From an uncultured Eubacteriales bacterium (GTDB lineage: Bacteria > Bacillota > Clostridia > Oscillospirales > CAG-382), in NCBI GenBank assembly GCA_900548115.1, contig URJL01000010.1, positions 1 to 54,114 of the forward strand: 54,114 nucleotides of DNA, read 5' to 3'. Made by a program: the position numbers and the translations under genes. The notes below the pieces were generated by a model. It was not told the origin of the DNA. It ran no database searches and was given only the letters and a program-made list of their open reading frames with translations. How positions within the stretch are numbered: position 1 is the first letter of the stretch; the number at the start of each line of letters is the position of its first letter. Positions 25,697 through 33,770 of the stretch are shown here, in pieces.

Positions 25697-26894
25697 ATTT
25701 TACTCCGATTCCAAGTGATGAAAGGGCTTCGAAAAAGCCCGGAAAGCTTTTGTTTACCGCTTCGGCGCCGCTTATCGTTCCACCCGTACGGGTCAGAAGA
25801 ACGGCAAGCGACATAACGACGCGGTGATCGTTGTGCCCGCAAAGAATCCCGTTCGGCGCGTGAAAATCGGTCGGCACAATGACGACATGATTTTCCCCGA
25901 CCGTGACCGTCGTACCGAACTTGCGAAGTTCCTCCGCCATGGCGGAAGCACGGTCGCTTTCCTTCATGGCAAGTCGGCGCGTTCCGCCGAAGATCCCGCC
26001 GTGAAGAACGGCGGCAAGGGCAAAGCAAATCGGTGCAAGATCGATACAGTCGCCGAGATGAAGCGAAGCCGTTCCCGCACGAAGCAGAGGAAACATTTTG
26101 CGGTACACACGGTCGCCCTGACGGCTGTCGGGAAGAAGCCCCTCGACCGTTACGTTGCCGCCCAGAACGTTCAGCGCTTCAAAAAATGCGGCGTTGGAGT
26201 AATCGCCCTCGACCGTCACCTTGCGCGGGGAAAAATGTGAGCACGGCACGCGAAGGGTGCGCTCGCTTTCAAAAACGGCGTCGACGCCGAAGGTGTGTAG
26301 AGCGTCGAGCGTAAGCTCAATATACGGAACACTCTCGACGGGCGGCGTAATCGAAATTTTGCTGTCGCCCGACAAAAGGGGGAGAGCGAACAAAAGTCCG
26401 CTGATGAACTGACTGCTGACGTTTCCCGGTACGCGGTACTCGCCCGGCTTCAAAACACCCTTTACATGAATGCCGTCGGACTTTTTTTGATAATCGAAGC
26501 CGTTTTGACGGCAGAGCTTTTCATAGATTTCCATCGGGCGCTCGAGAAGATAGTCCGAACCCGTAAGAACGATCTCTTTTCCCGAAAGAAGACAAAGCGG
26601 AAGAAGAAAGCGAAGCGTGCTTCCGCTCTCGCCGCAGTCGAGAACCGTTTTTTTTGCGGCGCACGCCGGGCGAAGCGAGCCGATGGTCACTTTATCGCCC
26701 TCGAGCGAATATTCCGCGCCCAGCGCGTGAAGACAGCGAAGCGTCGCTTCGATATCCTTCGAGAGCGAAATGCCGCAAATTGTACTTTTTCCCTCCGACA
26801 GCGCGCCTGCGATCAGAAGACGATGTGCCATGCTTTTGGAGGGGGGAGCGGTGATGACGCCGTGCGCCTTTCCGGGCGTTATGGTTACATTCAT
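25680..26894 (-). CDS. aroA: 3-phosphoshikimate 1-carboxyvinyltransferase (EPSP synthase)
   Basis: A 404-residue enzyme moving the enolpyruvyl group of PEP to shikimate 3-phosphate. Motifs in order: PPSKSMAHRLLIAGALS at the N-terminus, GESGSTLRFLLPL near 88, GNVSSQFISGLLFALP, DLAPICFALAA, KESDRASAMAEELRKFG and CGHNDHRVVMSLAVL. The usual GNAGTxxR loop is CGESGSTLR here, a divergent form. It overlaps aroQ by 4 bases upstream and tyrA by 17 bases downstream. Confidence 0.95.
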   Translation of the reverse strand: MNVTITPGKAHGVITAPPSKSMAHRLLIAGALSEGKSTICGISLSKDIEATLRCLHALGAEYSLEGDKVTIGSLRPACAAKKTVLDCGESGSTLRFLLPLCLLSGKEIVLTGSDYLLERPMEIYEKLCRQNGFDYQKKSDGIHVKGVLKPGEYRVPGNVSSQFISGLLFALPLLSGDSKISITPPVESVPYIELTLDALHTFGVDAVFESERTLRVPCSHFSPRKVTVEGDYSNAAFFEALNVLGGNVTVEGLLPDSRQGDRVYRKMFPLLRAGTASLHLGDCIDLAPICFALAAVLHGGIFGGTRRLAMKESDRASAMAEELRKFGTTVTVGENHVVIVPTDFHAPNGILCGHNDHRVVMSLAVLLTRTGGTISGAEAVNKSFPGFFEALSSLGIGVKYENDQ

Positions 26895-27364
26895 TCCGCT
26901 TTCTCCTTCCCGTTTGCGTCCGCATTTTTGTTTAAAATATGGTCGCGCAGAATCTCGACGGCGCGAAGATAACCGTCGGTTCCGAGTCCCGAAACGGTGG
27001 CGATACAGGCGGAGCGAAGATAGCTTATTTTTCGAAACGGTTCGCGCTCGTCCACCTTGGATATATGTACCTCGACGGCGGGCAGCTTTACGGATTTGAG
27101 TGCGTCGAGAAGGGCTATGCTGGTGTGCGTATACGCGCCGGGATTGATCACGATCCCGTCGAAATGTTCGAAATACGCGCGCTGGATTTCATCGACCAGA
27201 ACGCCTTCGTGATTGGACTGGGAAAACTCCGTTTCGATTCCGTTTGCGTGTGCAAAACGCCCGATTTTGGAACAGAGGTCGGCATAGGTCTCGTTTCCGT
27301 ATATTCCGGGCTCACGGATGCCGAGCATGTTGAGGTTGGGACCGTTTAAGATCAAAAGCTTCAT
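26891..27364 (-). CDS. aroQ: 3-dehydroquinate dehydratase, type II
   Basis: A 157-residue dodecameric-type dehydroquinase converting 3-dehydroquinate to 3-dehydroshikimate. The family motifs are LILNGPNLNMLGIREPGIYG with the catalytic Tyr, INPGAYTHTSIALLDAL and EVHISKVDEREPFR. The start was set at the ATG at 27364, with GGAGG 10 bases before it; a TTG two codons earlier is possible but less well placed. It lies 2 bases after the aroEK stop. Confidence 0.95.
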   Translation of the reverse strand: MKLLILNGPNLNMLGIREPGIYGNETYADLCSKIGRFAHANGIETEFSQSNHEGVLVDEIQRAYFEHFDGIVINPGAYTHTSIALLDALKSVKLPAVEVHISKVDEREPFRKISYLRSACIATVSGLGTDGYLRAVEILRDHILNKNADANGKEKAE

Positions 27365-27366
27365 GG

Positions 27367-28632
27367 TCAAAAATCCTCCTTTCCGGCATTGAATCGTGAA
27401 AGAATTTCGCGTGCCGTCTCCGCTGCCGTGCCGTCTCCGTCGACTTTCTCGTCGCAGAAGTCAAGATACAGTCGGTATCGCGTGTCGTAAAGCTTTTTCA
27501 GCGCTTCGCGGGTCGCCGAAAGGGGACGGTCGCCGCTGCAAAGGAGTTTTTCGGGGCTGCGGTCGATGAAAAAGATTCGACCGTTTCGCGAAAGAGTACG
27601 CTTGTTTTCGCTTTTCAGAACGGCGCCCCCGCCCGTGGCGATGACCGCGCCGCTTCGGTTGGCGCAAAAAGCCAAAATTTCGGTCTCCTTTTTGCGAAAC
27701 GCTTCTTCTCCGTTTTGCCGAATATAATCGGCGGCGGAAAGAGAACACTTCTCTTCAAAAACCGCGTCGGCGTCGAAAAATTCACGTCCCGTTTCGAGAG
27801 CGATCGCTTTCCCGACCGTGCTTTTTCCGCTCGTCGGCATTCCGATAAGAACGATGTTTTCTTTCTCTTTTCGTATCTCGTCGGTCACGCGCCGAACAAT
27901 CTCGCGGTCGTCGTTCGGCTCTTCTTCGAGAAAAAGACGGCTTGCCGCCTGCGCCTGCGCGACCAGCATCGAAAGTCCGCCGACGGCGGGAATGCCGCGC
28001 GCGCGGGCGTCGAGCACGAGGTTTGTACGCAGGGGATTGTAGATCGCGTCGACGACGCCGCAAAGCCGCGGAAAAACGCGAAGGTCGATCGGACAGCCGT
28101 CGGGGGACGGAAACATACCGACGGGCGTTGTGTTTATCAAAATTTCGGTGTCGGAAAGGGTCATTGCCTTTTCATACGAAACGGTGTCGGCGCTTTCGGT
28201 GCGGCTCACGACCGTGATGACCGCCGCGCCCGCATCGCGAAGAACCGCAAGCGCCGTGCGGCTTGTCCCGCCCGTTCCGAGAATCATCGCTTTCTTTCCC
28301 TTCGGCGAAACACCGATGAGCGAAAAGAGCGACGAAAGACCGTAATAATCGGTGTTGTACCCGAAAAGAGCACCGCCGCGATTGACGATCGTGTTGACCG
28401 CGCCGATGCTTTTTGCCTTCGGGTCGATGTGTGAAAGATAGGGAAGCACGTCTTTTTTGTACGGAATGGTAACGTTGATCCCGCGAAAGGCTCTTTCTTC
28501 AAAAAATAAGGGAAGTTCTTCTTTTTTCAGCTCGCAGAGACGGTAGTCGTAACCGCGAAGCTTTTTGTGGATTTCGGCGGAGTAGCTGTGCGGAAGCTTT
28601 TCTCCGATCAGACCGAATTCGGTGATTTTCAT
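27367..28632 (-). CDS. aroEK: Fused shikimate dehydrogenase-shikimate kinase
   Basis: A 421-residue bifunctional protein. Residues 1 to about 255 are AroE: FGLIGEKLPHSYSAEIH for substrate binding, NVTIPYKK with the catalytic Lys, GYNTDYYG with the catalytic Asp, and the NADP loop GTGGTSRTA. Residues from about 262 are AroK: P-loop GMPTSGKSTVGKA, FDADAVFEEK, the substrate Gly loop GGGAV and the lid Arg in GDRPLS. The joining segment is short and charged (EIRKEKEN). The two steps are consecutive: dehydroshikimate to shikimate to shikimate 3-phosphate. The start at 28632 overlaps the aroC stop (ATGA) behind GGGGG; the upstream extension to 28752 lies inside aroC. Confidence 0.93.
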   Translation of the reverse strand: MKITEFGLIGEKLPHSYSAEIHKKLRGYDYRLCELKKEELPLFFEERAFRGINVTIPYKKDVLPYLSHIDPKAKSIGAVNTIVNRGGALFGYNTDYYGLSSLFSLIGVSPKGKKAMILGTGGTSRTALAVLRDAGAAVITVVSRTESADTVSYEKAMTLSDTEILINTTPVGMFPSPDGCPIDLRVFPRLCGVVDAIYNPLRTNLVLDARARGIPAVGGLSMLVAQAQAASRLFLEEEPNDDREIVRRVTDEIRKEKENIVLIGMPTSGKSTVGKAIALETGREFFDADAVFEEKCSLSAADYIRQNGEEAFRKKETEILAFCANRSGAVIATGGGAVLKSENKRTLSRNGRIFFIDRSPEKLLCSGDRPLSATREALKKLYDTRYRLYLDFCDEKVDGDGTAAETAREILSRFNAGKEDF

Positions 28633-29750
28633 TGTTTTTCCCCCTTTGCTTCGGGAGCGAAATAATCGGTGCCGTACCGAACCGCTAAAAGGTCGTAAAG
28701 GCACAGCGCACAAACCGCGTCGACGACGGGTGCGGCGCGGCGCACGACGCACGGGTCATGCCGCCCGTGAATCACAAGCTTTTCGTGCTCGTTTGTAAAA
28801 AGATTCACGGTGTCCTGCTCACGTGCAATGGACGGCGTGGGCTTGAAGGCGGTGCGGAAAAGGATCGGCATCCCGTTGGAAATGCCGCCGTTTATGCCGC
28901 CGTTATGATTGGTAAGGGTATAAACATTTTTTCCGTCGGAGGAAAACGGGTCGTTGACCTCGCTTCCGAAGGCATCGGCAAGCGAAAAACCGTCGCCGAA
29001 TTCGACGCCCTTTACCGCCGGGATCGAAAAAAGTCCATGCGACAAAACGCTTTCCATGCTGTCGAACCAAGGTTCGCCGATTCCCGCCGGAAGTCCCGTA
29101 ACAGCCGTCTCCAAAACGCCGCCCACGCTGTCGAGCTTTTCTTTCGCCGCAAGGATCGCTTCTTCCATCTTTTTCCCGCTCTTTACGTCGAGAACGGGAA
29201 AAACGTCGGGGGAGAGGGAAGACAGATAATCAATATCCGCCGAAAGGTTTTCGAACGGTCGGTCGGACAGTCCCGCGCAGCGCGCCATGTGCGTTCCGAT
29301 GCGGATGCCTTTTTGCAAAAGGGCATATTCCGCGATACTGCCCGCCGCCGTGAGAGCCGCTGTAATTCGTCCCGAGAAATGCCCGCCGCCGCGATAATCC
29401 TCAAAGCCGTGGTATTTTTTGTATGCGGTATAATCGGCGTGCGACGGGCGCGCCAAAGCGCGGGTCGCGTCGTAGTCCTTGCTTTTGGTGTTTTCGTTGT
29501 AAATTAAAATCGTAACGGGCGTCCCCGTTGTCTTTCCCTCAAAAACGCCGCTTACGATGTGCGGCACGTCGGCTTCGGTTCGCGCTGTGGATGTTTTTCC
29601 CTGCGCCCTGCGACGCGAAAGACGGCTTATTATAAATTCTTCGTCGACCGTGATTCCCGGAGAGAGTCCGTCGAGCGTCGCGCCGATCGCCTCGCCGTGA
29701 CTTTCGCCGAAAAGCGTGACGGAAAGAGCGTTTCCGAATGTATTTTTCAT
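28629..29750 (-). CDS. aroC: Chorismate synthase
   Basis: A 373-residue FMN-dependent enzyme forming chorismate from EPSP. Motifs: LFGESHGEAIGATLDG, SRRRAQGKTSTARTEAD, RPSHADYTAYKKYHGFEDYR, GGGHFSGRITA, NHNGGINGGISNGMPI and GRHDPCVVRRAAPV. Length is normal. The start follows AGGA 8 bases upstream, and the gene lies 13 bases after aroB. Confidence 0.96.
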   Translation of the reverse strand: MKNTFGNALSVTLFGESHGEAIGATLDGLSPGITVDEEFIISRLSRRRAQGKTSTARTEADVPHIVSGVFEGKTTGTPVTILIYNENTKSKDYDATRALARPSHADYTAYKKYHGFEDYRGGGHFSGRITAALTAAGSIAEYALLQKGIRIGTHMARCAGLSDRPFENLSADIDYLSSLSPDVFPVLDVKSGKKMEEAILAAKEKLDSVGGVLETAVTGLPAGIGEPWFDSMESVLSHGLFSIPAVKGVEFGDGFSLADAFGSEVNDPFSSDGKNVYTLTNHNGGINGGISNGMPILFRTAFKPTPSIAREQDTVNLFTNEHEKLVIHGRHDPCVVRRAAPVVDAVCALCLYDLLAVRYGTDYFAPEAKGEKQ

Positions 29751-29763
29751 GTTGTTTTCCTCA

Positions 29764-30765
29764 TTATCTCAAAGACTTTTGCAAAAGCGTCTTCATTTCC
29801 GAAAGCGGAACGGTCGAAAGGGTGTGCGTTCCGATTTTTTCGACGCGCACGGTCTTCACAGTGCCGTCCGAAGCTTTTTTGTCGTGACAAAGCGTTTCGT
29901 ACAGCACATCGGGCGGGACGGAAATCTCGGTCGGAAGACCGTATTTTTTCAAAAGCGAAAGGATTCTTCTTTTCGCGTCTCCCTCGCTCATATAAAGCAT
30001 CCCGATCGCCACGCATTCGCCGTGATAGAGTGAGCCTTGCGCTTCGACGGCGTGTCCGACCGTGTGTCCGAAATTGAGCACCGCCCGCATACCCGCTTCT
30101 TTTTCGTCGTTTTCCACGTAATATTTCTTGATCTTCAGCGCCGAGACGATGATCTCTTCGAGGTGTTCCTTCGCGTCCTCGTTTTCCAAAAGCGAAAAGA
30201 GTGCTTCGTCGTCGGTCGCCGCCATTTTGATGACCTCCGCAAGCCCCTCGGAGAAAAGGCGGGGGGTGAGCGTTTTTAACGTGTCGGGATCGATCAGGAC
30301 GCCTTTCGGCTGATAAAACGCGCCGACGATGTTTTTCACGTGTCCGAGATTGACCGCCGTTTTGCCGCCGATCGACGAATCAACCTGCGAAAGAAGCGTC
30401 GTCGGAATGTTGTAAAAATCGACCCCGCGCATATAGGCGGAGGCGGCAAAGCCCGCAAGATCGCCCGGCATACCGCCGCCCACGGCGACCACACAGTCGC
30501 GACGCGAAAAATGCGCTTCGAGCATGGTGCGGCAGAGAAGCTCGAAGGAGGAAAGGCTCTTGCTCTCCTCACCCGCGCGAACCGAGACGACGTGCACCTC
30601 GCGGCAGAGTGACGAGATTTTGTTTACATAATCGCGCGGAACGCCGTCGTCGGTTACGATGAGCACCTTGCGGTCAAGATCGAAAAGCTCTCCCGCGCGG
30701 GAAAGCGCGCCGTGCTCGACGGTTATATTGTAGCTTTCGTTCGGCAGATTTACGGAAAGAGTCAT
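29764..30765 (-). CDS. aroB: 3-dehydroquinate synthase
   Basis: A 333-residue NAD- and metal-dependent cyclase making 3-dehydroquinate from DAHP. Motifs: AVGGGMPGDLAGFAASAYMR, IPTTLLSQVDSSIGGKTAVN, the metal-binding EVIKMA and NFGHTVGHAVEA. The start at 30765 was preferred because AAAGGA then has 8-base spacing; the ATG at 30774 would lie on top of the binding site. Confidence 0.95.
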   Translation of the reverse strand: MTLSVNLPNESYNITVEHGALSRAGELFDLDRKVLIVTDDGVPRDYVNKISSLCREVHVVSVRAGEESKSLSSFELLCRTMLEAHFSRRDCVVAVGGGMPGDLAGFAASAYMRGVDFYNIPTTLLSQVDSSIGGKTAVNLGHVKNIVGAFYQPKGVLIDPDTLKTLTPRLFSEGLAEVIKMAATDDEALFSLLENEDAKEHLEEIIVSALKIKKYYVENDEKEAGMRAVLNFGHTVGHAVEAQGSLYHGECVAIGMLYMSEGDAKRRILSLLKKYGLPTEISVPPDVLYETLCHDKKASDGTVKTVRVEKIGTHTLSTVPLSEMKTLLQKSLR

Positions 30766-30803
30766 GCAAAGCATCCTTTCGGGTTATTGTTTTAAATTAT
30801 GGG

Positions 30804-31889
30804 TTAAAGCCGCCCGGGAACAAACTGTCCCATCACGCGCAGACGGTCGCAAAAACCGCCCAATTCCTCGAGCATGGAGCGGCCCTTTTCGGTGTCGATA
30901 TTGCCCTCGATCTCGATGTAAAAATAATATTGCCAAGCGAGAGTTTTCATCGGGCGGCTGCACAAAACGCGCATGTTGTAGCCGTATTTTCCGATGACGC
31001 CGATCGCTTCGGCAAGACAGCCCGCCTGATTGCGTACCGTGAAGGTCAGAACACAGTGAACGCCCTCGGAGTGCGGACGGTCGCCGTCGGGACAAAGCAC
31101 GGCAAAGCGGGTCGTGTTGCTCCGATCGCTTTGGATACTGCGCTCGGCAACGCAAAGACCGTAGAGTGCGGCGGTTTCTTCACTTCCGACGGCGGCGACG
31201 GTCTCGTCCTTTGCCTCGGAAACGAATTTTGCCGCGGCGGCGGTGTTGCCGTACGGGATCGGCTCCCATCCGCGCGCCTCCAAAAACGGAGCGCACTGCG
31301 AGAGTGCCTGCGGATGACTGTAGACTTTTTTGATCTTTTTCGTATCGGCGCCGGGCAGGGTCAAAAGGTGCTGATCAACGGGAAGCTCATAGATCCCGTT
31401 GATGCAAAGATTGCCCGAAAAGATAAGATCCATGACCTGTCCCACGTCGCCCGCGTAGCTGTTTTCGGTGGGAAGCACTGCCGCGTCGGCTTCGCCTTTT
31501 TCCGCCGCGCGATAGGCGCTCGCAAAATCGGGGTAGGCAACGGGGATCGCGGTCTTGAAGATGCGCTTTGCCGCGATCCAGGCGAAAGCCCCTTCGACGC
31601 CGCTGTACGCCACGCGCATGCCCGAAAGGCGGCGGCGCTGGTAGGCTTTGGATATTTCCATCATGCTCCGCTGAAAGCGAATGTAATATTCGCGTATCTC
31701 GGCGTCGGGAATTTCGGCGCAGCCGCGCGCGATCAGCGCCGCTTCGCGCTCCTTGTCCTCAATCGGAAGACCGTGTTCCTTTTTGTAATCGGCAATGACG
31801 GCGACCGCCTCCATGCGCTTGCGGAAAAGCTCCCGTATCTGTGCGTCGGTCTCGTTGATCACCGCGCGTGCTTTCTCTCTCGAATCCAT
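30804..31889 (-). CDS. pheA: Bifunctional chorismate mutase-prephenate dehydratase (P-protein)
   Basis: A 361-residue protein. Residues of about 1-85 are an AroQ-class chorismate mutase (INETDAQIRELFRKRMEAV, IADYKKEHGLPIEDKERE). Residues of about 95-270 are prephenate dehydratase (VAYSGVEGAFAW, the catalytic Thr in NTTRFAVL). A C-terminal ACT domain (about 280-355) normally binds phenylalanine; its usual ESRP motif reads CSRP. It makes phenylpyruvate from chorismate. The start at 31889 follows GGAG; the in-frame extension to 31937 covers the repeated operator. First gene of the aro operon, so it feels any control at the tandem repeats first. Confidence 0.94.
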   Translation of the reverse strand: MDSREKARAVINETDAQIRELFRKRMEAVAVIADYKKEHGLPIEDKEREAALIARGCAEIPDAEIREYYIRFQRSMMEISKAYQRRRLSGMRVAYSGVEGAFAWIAAKRIFKTAIPVAYPDFASAYRAAEKGEADAAVLPTENSYAGDVGQVMDLIFSGNLCINGIYELPVDQHLLTLPGADTKKIKKVYSHPQALSQCAPFLEARGWEPIPYGNTAAAAKFVSEAKDETVAAVGSEETAALYGLCVAERSIQSDRSNTTRFAVLCPDGDRPHSEGVHCVLTFTVRNQAGCLAEAIGVIGKYGYNMRVLCSRPMKTLAWQYYFYIEIEGNIDTEKGRSMLEELGGFCDRLRVMGQFVPGRL

Positions 31890-31904
31890 GCTGTTCTCCG
31901 TTTT

Positions 31905-31943
31905 GGTTATCACTGTTAAACAAATTTCGGTTATCACTGTTAA
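31905..31943. repeat. Tandem 15-bp repeats in the aro operon leader, candidate double operator
   Basis: GGTTATCACTGTTAA occurs twice, at 31905-31919 and 31929-31943, with a 24-base period. Each copy contains the imperfect dyad GTTA-N7-TAAC (or its near match). Both lie between the expected transcription start (about 31948) and the pheA start at 31889, where a bound protein would block transcription. The cognate regulator is not identifiable in this window. Confidence 0.7.
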
Positions 31944-31954
31944 CTTATGCGTGC

Positions 31955-31983
31955 ATTGTACACGCTTTTTTTCCTTTTGTCAA
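31955..31983 (-). promoter_or_regulatory. Promoter of the aromatic amino-acid operon
   Basis: Read leftward: TTGACA (31983-31978), 17 bases, TACAAT (31960-31955). It is the only good promoter found for the eight co-directional genes down to 23766. The rest of the gap to the TRAP promoter (31984-32170) is AT-rich with a small GACTTTT/AAAAGTC hairpin near 31986 and no gene. Confidence 0.85.
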
Positions 31984-32170
31984 GGACTTTTGCGCAAAAA
32001 GTCAGAACTTTTTACAAAAAGACGCGTTTGCCTTCCGAATGCCAAAGAGCATTTGCGGCGCAAAAAGAGGAAAAACAAGCCCGAATCGGAATTTTTTTCA
32101 AAACCGCTATTCATTTTTCGCATAAAGGATTCCGAATTGTGATATTTTTCCGTAAATTTTTGCATAACTC

Positions 32171-32199
32171 TTGACAAATGCGACCAAAAAAGCTATAAT
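32171..32199 (+). promoter_or_regulatory. Consensus promoter of the TRAP transporter operon
   Basis: TTGACA (32171-32176), 17 bases, TATAAT (32194-32199), a full consensus match. The start codon at 32241 follows after a short leader with GGAGG. Confidence 0.88.
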
Positions 32200-32240
32200 G
32201 ACACCGTGTGTTATTTTATTTTAACATTGGAGGAAAAAAC

Positions 32241-33230
32241 ATGAAAAAGAGTATTGCACTTGCACTGGCGCTCCTCACTTCCGCGTCGGTACTTATGACT
32301 GCCTGCAACAAGCAGCAGACGGCGGACGGCGACAACACCGCCGACACCAAGATCGTTCTCGCGACCGGAGGCAACACCGGTACCTACTATGCCTACGGCA
32401 TGGCAATGGGACAGATCCTTCAGGACAAGACCGGCTACAAGTTCGACGTTCAGTCGACCGGCGCTTCGAAGGCGAACATCCAGCTCATCCAGACCGGCGA
32501 AGCCAACATGGCGGTCGTTCAGAACGACGTTATGTACTACGCTTACACCGGAACCGATCTCTTTGAAGGAGCGAAGACGACCGATTTCTCCGCCGTTGCG
32601 ACCCTTTACCCCGAGCTTTGTCAGATCGTTGCTTCCAAGAGCAGCGGTATCGAGTCGGTTTCCGACCTTGCCGGCAAGCGTGTATCCGTCGGTGACGCGG
32701 GAAGCGGCGTTGAATTCAACGCAAAGCAGATCCTTGCCGCATACGGCATCGACATCGAGAAAGACATCGATAAGCAGAACCTCGGCTTCGGTCCGTCCGC
32801 AGACGCTCTGAAGGACGAAAAGATCGACGCTTTCTTCTGTGTTGCCGGTATCCCCACGACGGCCATCACCGACCTTGCCATGAGCATGGATATCACGGTC
32901 GTTCCGGTCGACGACGAAGAGTTTGACGCCCTCTCGGCACAGTACGGCTTCTACACCCGTCAGGCAATTCCCGCAGGTACCTATAAGGGCGTAGACAAGG
33001 ATGTAAACACGGTTGCCGTTATGGCGACCTACATTGTGGACAACGATCTTCCCGAAGAGGTTGTTTACAACATCACCAAGGCGATCTTCGAAAACAAGGA
33101 CGCAATCGCCGCCGCTTACGCAAAGGGTGCGGAGCTTGACAGCGCAAAGGCTGTTGTCGGTATCCCCTCCGACGTCCCGTTCCACGCCGGAGCCGAAAAG
33201 TACTTTAAGGAAATCGGTGCTCTGAGCTGA
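32241..33230 (+). CDS. TAXI-family TRAP transporter solute receptor (lipoprotein)
   Basis: A 329-residue extracellular binding protein of the TAXI type. It has a lipoprotein signal, LMTAC, with Cys22 as the lipid site. Typical text follows: LATGGNTGTYYAYGMAMGQIL at the start of the mature domain, then VQSTGASKANIQLIQTGEANMA and VGDAGSGVEFNAKQIL. GGAGG lies just before the ATG; the in-frame extension to 32208 runs into the promoter. The first gene of a three-gene unit with DUF1850 and the fused permease. TAXI systems commonly take up organic acids such as glutamate or alpha-ketoglutarate; the substrate here is unknown. Confidence 0.93.
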   Translation: MKKSIALALALLTSASVLMTACNKQQTADGDNTADTKIVLATGGNTGTYYAYGMAMGQILQDKTGYKFDVQSTGASKANIQLIQTGEANMAVVQNDVMYYAYTGTDLFEGAKTTDFSAVATLYPELCQIVASKSSGIESVSDLAGKRVSVGDAGSGVEFNAKQILAAYGIDIEKDIDKQNLGFGPSADALKDEKIDAFFCVAGIPTTAITDLAMSMDITVVPVDDEEFDALSAQYGFYTRQAIPAGTYKGVDKDVNTVAVMATYIVDNDLPEEVVYNITKAIFENKDAIAAAYAKGAELDSAKAVVGIPSDVPFHAGAEKYFKEIGALS

Positions 33231-33235
33231 GTTTT

Positions 33236-33709
33236 ATGAAGAAACGTGTTATCACAGCCGTAATTGCGGTTACGGCTGTGATTTTCCTTATTTTCGCCGT
33301 TTCCGTTTTTTTCCGTCCGCTCACTTTAGAGCTTTCGGATTCCGAAACGGGGAGGGTTTACCGAATCTTTGCGGTAAAGGAGGGAACCGAGTTTTCGGTT
33401 TCGTTTGTCCATTCGGTCAACAAAAGCCCTGTTACCGATGTGTTTGTCATCCGCGACGGAAAAATATACGTCGACAGAACGGTTTACTCCGCTTTCGGCG
33501 CGGGCGTTCAGTCCACACTGGAGCCGGGACAAAAGCTGTCTTACGATGACGACGGAAACATGATCGTATCCGGTTTCGGCACGGTTTTTCCCGAAGTGAA
33601 ATATATCGTGGGAACCGTATATGACCATGTACTCGAGATCAACGGGGAAAAAATCAGCCTTACCGCGCTTTGCGGTCGGAACACGCATGTGTGCTTCCGC
33701 CTTCGGTGA
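33236..33709 (+). CDS. DUF1850 protein, TRAP-associated membrane-anchored accessory protein
   Basis: A 157-residue protein with one N-terminal membrane segment (about 5-27), then a beta-rich outer domain. The wording VSFVHSVNKSPVTDVFVIRDG and YSAFGAGVQSTLEPGQ is characteristic of DUF1850, a family typically encoded between TAXI receptors and fused TRAP permeases. The role of the family is not established. It starts 5 bases after the receptor stop and has only a weak ribosome binding site, so it probably relies on translation of the receptor. Confidence 0.85.
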   Translation: MKKRVITAVIAVTAVIFLIFAVSVFFRPLTLELSDSETGRVYRIFAVKEGTEFSVSFVHSVNKSPVTDVFVIRDGKIYVDRTVYSAFGAGVQSTLEPGQKLSYDDDGNMIVSGFGTVFPEVKYIVGTVYDHVLEINGEKISLTALCGRNTHVCFRLR

Positions 33710-33770
33710 ACTGCTGAATGTGTCCATATCCGCGCACAAGCGCATATTTCAGAAAAAGGAGGAATTTCCC

